Source: UBA1162 sp049513695 (GTDB taxonomy: Bacteria > Chloroflexota > Dehalococcoidia > GIF9 > UBA5629). Taken from it: a stretch of DNA of 40,968 bases. The translations under genes and the position numbers were made by a program. Positions 39,018-40,968 of this stretch are shown here, piece by piece. Below the pieces are notes generated by a model. The model was not told the origin of the DNA. It saw nothing but the letters and a program-made list of their open reading frames with translations, and did no database searches. The stretch spans positions 1 through 40,968 of the forward strand of contig JBEKVW010000005.1 in the NCBI GenBank assembly GCA_049513695.1. Reading direction: 5' to 3'. Within the stretch, counting starts at the first letter, position 1, and every line of letters starts with the position of its first letter.

Positions 39018-40446
39018 CCAGTTGTACTCCCGGAGGTCCCCAGGACTTGTCTACCACTGACTTCTGTGGCCAGTACAGGCGCAGAGTCAATGAGAAGCCA
39101 CCGCTGGCCGGGGTGGGCAGCCAGTTGGGCATTTTGGCAGAGTCGGGTGAATCGCGCTGTATGTATATGTCAATCGAACCGTCCGGATTCTTTAACAGAG
39201 GCGGGTCACTTAATGAGCCCAGACAGTATCTATTGATCGGGTTGGCTGCAAACAGGATTTTTTCATTATACATAGAAAGCGACCAGAAGCCGTTTACCGG
39301 CGGTATGCCATCCTTATCGAAATGGATTACATATTTGTTAGTGCTCGAAAACTTAGTTCCATCGCTGCTGGTTACTGCTGAGGCATAGAAAGCGTCATCA
39401 ATTAGATTAGCGCCCAGCCCCCGATAAGCTATGGCTGCTCTCAGCACGTAGTCAGTCCCGTAATTGCCGGTACCGTAGGAGAGTTGCCACCCGTTCTTGA
39501 TAGCACCCATCCCCTCAGCAGGAATTCTAGTCAGAGCGGACTGATAGCCAGTTTGAATTGCCGACTTAACGCCATTGTCCAGCCCCGTAAAATATGACTT
39601 ATAGTCAACTCCAGGCTTAATACCTATCTTTGCCATCCTACCCAGTAGTGGCGCATCTGCTTGATATGGAGGGTTTTCAACCATCAATTGACAGGCGTAG
39701 TTGAAATAGTTGGCTGCATCCAGAGCCAGTAACTGGTTCAGAGGCGAAACCTTGGTATTGACATTAGGATCGACCGGAACATTAGCCGGCGGCACATAAT
39801 TGGTGTCCCAGGCAGAGAGCGGCGTCAGCTTCAGTTGGTCCTGAAGTTTGGAGACGTTCTGGTAGTCGGAAGGACCGTTACAGGCGATGCGACCGACTAT
39901 CCAGACCCATCTGGTCGAAGACTTCATTTCTGTGATACCTTCAGGTAATTTGCCACTCCAATTCGGGCCTGTGATGGCAAAATTGCCGGGTCCGGTACCG
40001 GTAGTGCGTGAGCCAGGCGAGGCAAAAGAGTCTGTCCAGTAGTTAAGCATGGGCATCAGGTAGTAGCGGCCCTGAGTGTCTGGTAGAGAAATGATAATAG
40101 GTTCTTTCCCGGTATCAACCCAGGCTGATGAATAAAGCGTGTCAGCATTGGGGTTTACTACATTAACAAAAGTCGCATCAGGAAATACCTTCTTATTGCC
40201 GAATTGGTTGGCTGGTGACCCATTCGCATTAGGTGCGGGGACCGCAGTAAAGACCTGCCGGGTGAGGTCCATAATGACTAGCGGGAAGCCGTATACCGTG
40301 GCATCATAGGCGATTTGCTGGGCTTCCTGCGAACTAGTGGTTTGCGGGACTGAGTTCTCCCGGGGAGCACACCCAATAGCTACAGTACCCACTATGATCA
40401 GTAAAACGATGAGAATTAGAAACCTATCCAGAATTATGTTTTTCAT
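39010..40446 (-). CDS. DUF1254/DUF1214 domain lipoprotein
   Basis: The product of about 478 residues has a signal sequence with a lipobox-like VAIGCAP. It continues with AQQIAYDATVYGFPLVIMDL and NPNADTLYSSAWVDTGKEPI, the DUF1254 pattern. The C-terminal part has YGTDYVLRAAIAYRGLGANL, FDKDGIPPVNGFWSLSMYNE and a final PASGGFSLTLRLYWPQ, the DUF1214 pattern. Family function is unknown; members are exported and widespread. I take ATG at 40446 with GGGGAT before it; the longer GTG at 40467 is possible but would place seven polar residues before the signal. Its stop overlaps the integrase stub. Confidence 0.85.
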   Translation of the reverse strand: MKNIILDRFLILIVLLIIVGTVAIGCAPRENSVPQTTSSQEAQQIAYDATVYGFPLVIMDLTRQVFTAVPAPNANGSPANQFGNKKVFPDATFVNVVNPNADTLYSSAWVDTGKEPIIISLPDTQGRYYLMPMLNYWTDSFASPGSRTTGTGPGNFAITGPNWSGKLPEGITEMKSSTRWVWIVGRIACNGPSDYQNVSKLQDQLKLTPLSAWDTNYVPPANVPVDPNVNTKVSPLNQLLALDAANYFNYACQLMVENPPYQADAPLLGRMAKIGIKPGVDYKSYFTGLDNGVKSAIQTGYQSALTRIPAEGMGAIKNGWQLSYGTGNYGTDYVLRAAIAYRGLGANLIDDAFYASAVTSSDGTKFSSTNKYVIHFDKDGIPPVNGFWSLSMYNEKILFAANPINRYCLGSLSDPPLLKNPDGSIDIYIQRDSPDSAKMPNWLPTPASGGFSLTLRLYWPQKSVVDKSWGPPGVQLVK

Positions 40447-40620
40447 ATAATCCCCATACCTCTTCACTACACTAGTTTCTAAGCAATTATACTACGACTA
40501 CGCAATATTTCACCTTTCCCAGTGAGATGAATATTAATAGTACGTTGGTTAGTAATTCTGCATAGATTATTTTATACTATTAAACCATATTGGGGTTGTT
40601 ATATGCGCTGGAGGTAAACT

Positions 40621-40968
40621 ATGCCATCAAAGTCAAAGCAAGCTAAAGGTAAGCGCAGGGTGGTGGGGCAGTTGGATTATGTAGCTCTGAGCGCGGATTT
40701 GGTAGATGCTATCGAAAGCGGGGTTTACATCGTCCAGTCCAAGAAATTTGTTTACGTAAACCCGTTCTTCGAAAAGCTTACCGGTTATTCGCGTGAGGAA
40801 TTAATCGGGATACGCTCGTTCAAATTAGTACTGCCGCAAGACAGGCTGGCGGTCAGAAAGAAAGCAACAAGGAACCTGAAGAGCCGCCTTGGCTCCAAGC
40901 CTTACGAATACAGGTTCATCAAGAAGAACGGTGAGATCATTTGGGTCATGGAAAGGGTCTCTCCGATC
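40621..40968 (+). CDS. PAS-domain protein, 3'-truncated by window edge
   Basis: An ATG at 40621, 7 bases after GGAGG, opens a frame of 116 codons without a stop to the window end. After a basic start (MPSKSKQAKGKRR) it shows a PAS domain: IESGVYIVQSKKFVYVNPFF, FEKLTGYSREELIG, then YRFIKKNGEIIWVMERVS of the PAS/PAC core. It resembles the PAS domains of the HD-GYP protein at 16236. The output domain lies outside the window, so histidine kinase, GGDEF or HD-GYP are all possible. An AT-rich region upstream contains TATACT at 40573-40578. Confidence 0.8.
   Translation, partial: MPSKSKQAKGKRRVVGQLDYVALSADLVDAIESGVYIVQSKKFVYVNPFFEKLTGYSREELIGIRSFKLVLPQDRLAVRKKATRNLKSRLGSKPYEYRFIKKNGEIIWVMERVSPI

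Overview
The window reads as one contig of a moderately GC-rich anaerobic bacterium. A lineage near Dehalococcoidia (Chloroflexota) is my best inference. It rests on two [NiFe]-hydrogenase operons with hyp maturation genes, a vhu/mvh-type DGA cluster next to an ArsR-like regulator, many lipoproteins, and small families such as a DUF6941-like protein and TIGR03936/DUF2344. No rRNA or ribosomal protein marker is present to confirm it.

Layout. Positions 1-6769 are mostly plus strand: the end of a repeat-built extracytoplasmic protein, a lipoprotein acetolactate decarboxylase, two small hypotheticals, a CorC/HlyC membrane protein, a DUF2344 protein, and a close row of histidine phosphatase (apparent AUC start), tilS and an Smr-domain protein ending at a strong hairpin. 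Positions 6843-14780 hold a secreted triple-repeat protein, a duplicated-domain hypothetical, a metallophosphoesterase, a Dph6-like ATP pyrophosphatase, an ADP-forming CoA-ligase alpha-type protein, an RlmB-like rRNA methyltransferase, a small membrane protein, an FKBP lipoprotein and an LCMT-like methyltransferase. Positions 14825-20572 hold a GlcD-type oxidase overlapping a 5xPAS HD-GYP protein, an orphan LivK-type binding protein and an HNH protein.

Positions 20642-36141 form the hydrogen module, almost all on the minus strand. In transcription order it runs: ArsR-like regulator; mvhD-mvhG-mvhA (group 3c type); hydB-hydG-hydD-hydA (group 3b sulfhydrogenase type, in the classical beta-gamma-delta-alpha order); a terminator; a ferritin-like protein; hypF; then, beyond a plus-strand CoA-transferase, hypC, a TolB-like beta-propeller lipoprotein, hypD, hypE and a maturation protease. 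HypC/D/E/F would build the Fe(CN)2CO centre and the protease would trim the large subunits. hypA, hypB and hdrABC are not in the window.

Positions 36537-39017 are accessory DNA. A tRNA-Met(CAT) gene is followed about 1.25 kb later by a perfect 48-bp copy of its 3' half, the signature of tRNA-targeted integration. The DNA between the repeats is AT-rich and carries one gene, for a divergent class III nucleotidyl-cyclase-like protein. The last 14 codons and stop of that gene lie inside the repeat, antisense to the tRNA. No integrase lies between the repeats, but a 33-codon stub resembling the N-terminal domain of a tyrosine recombinase lies beyond them at 38916-39017. This region is the most interesting part of the window. 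The window ends with a DUF1254/DUF1214-type lipoprotein and the start of a PAS-domain protein.
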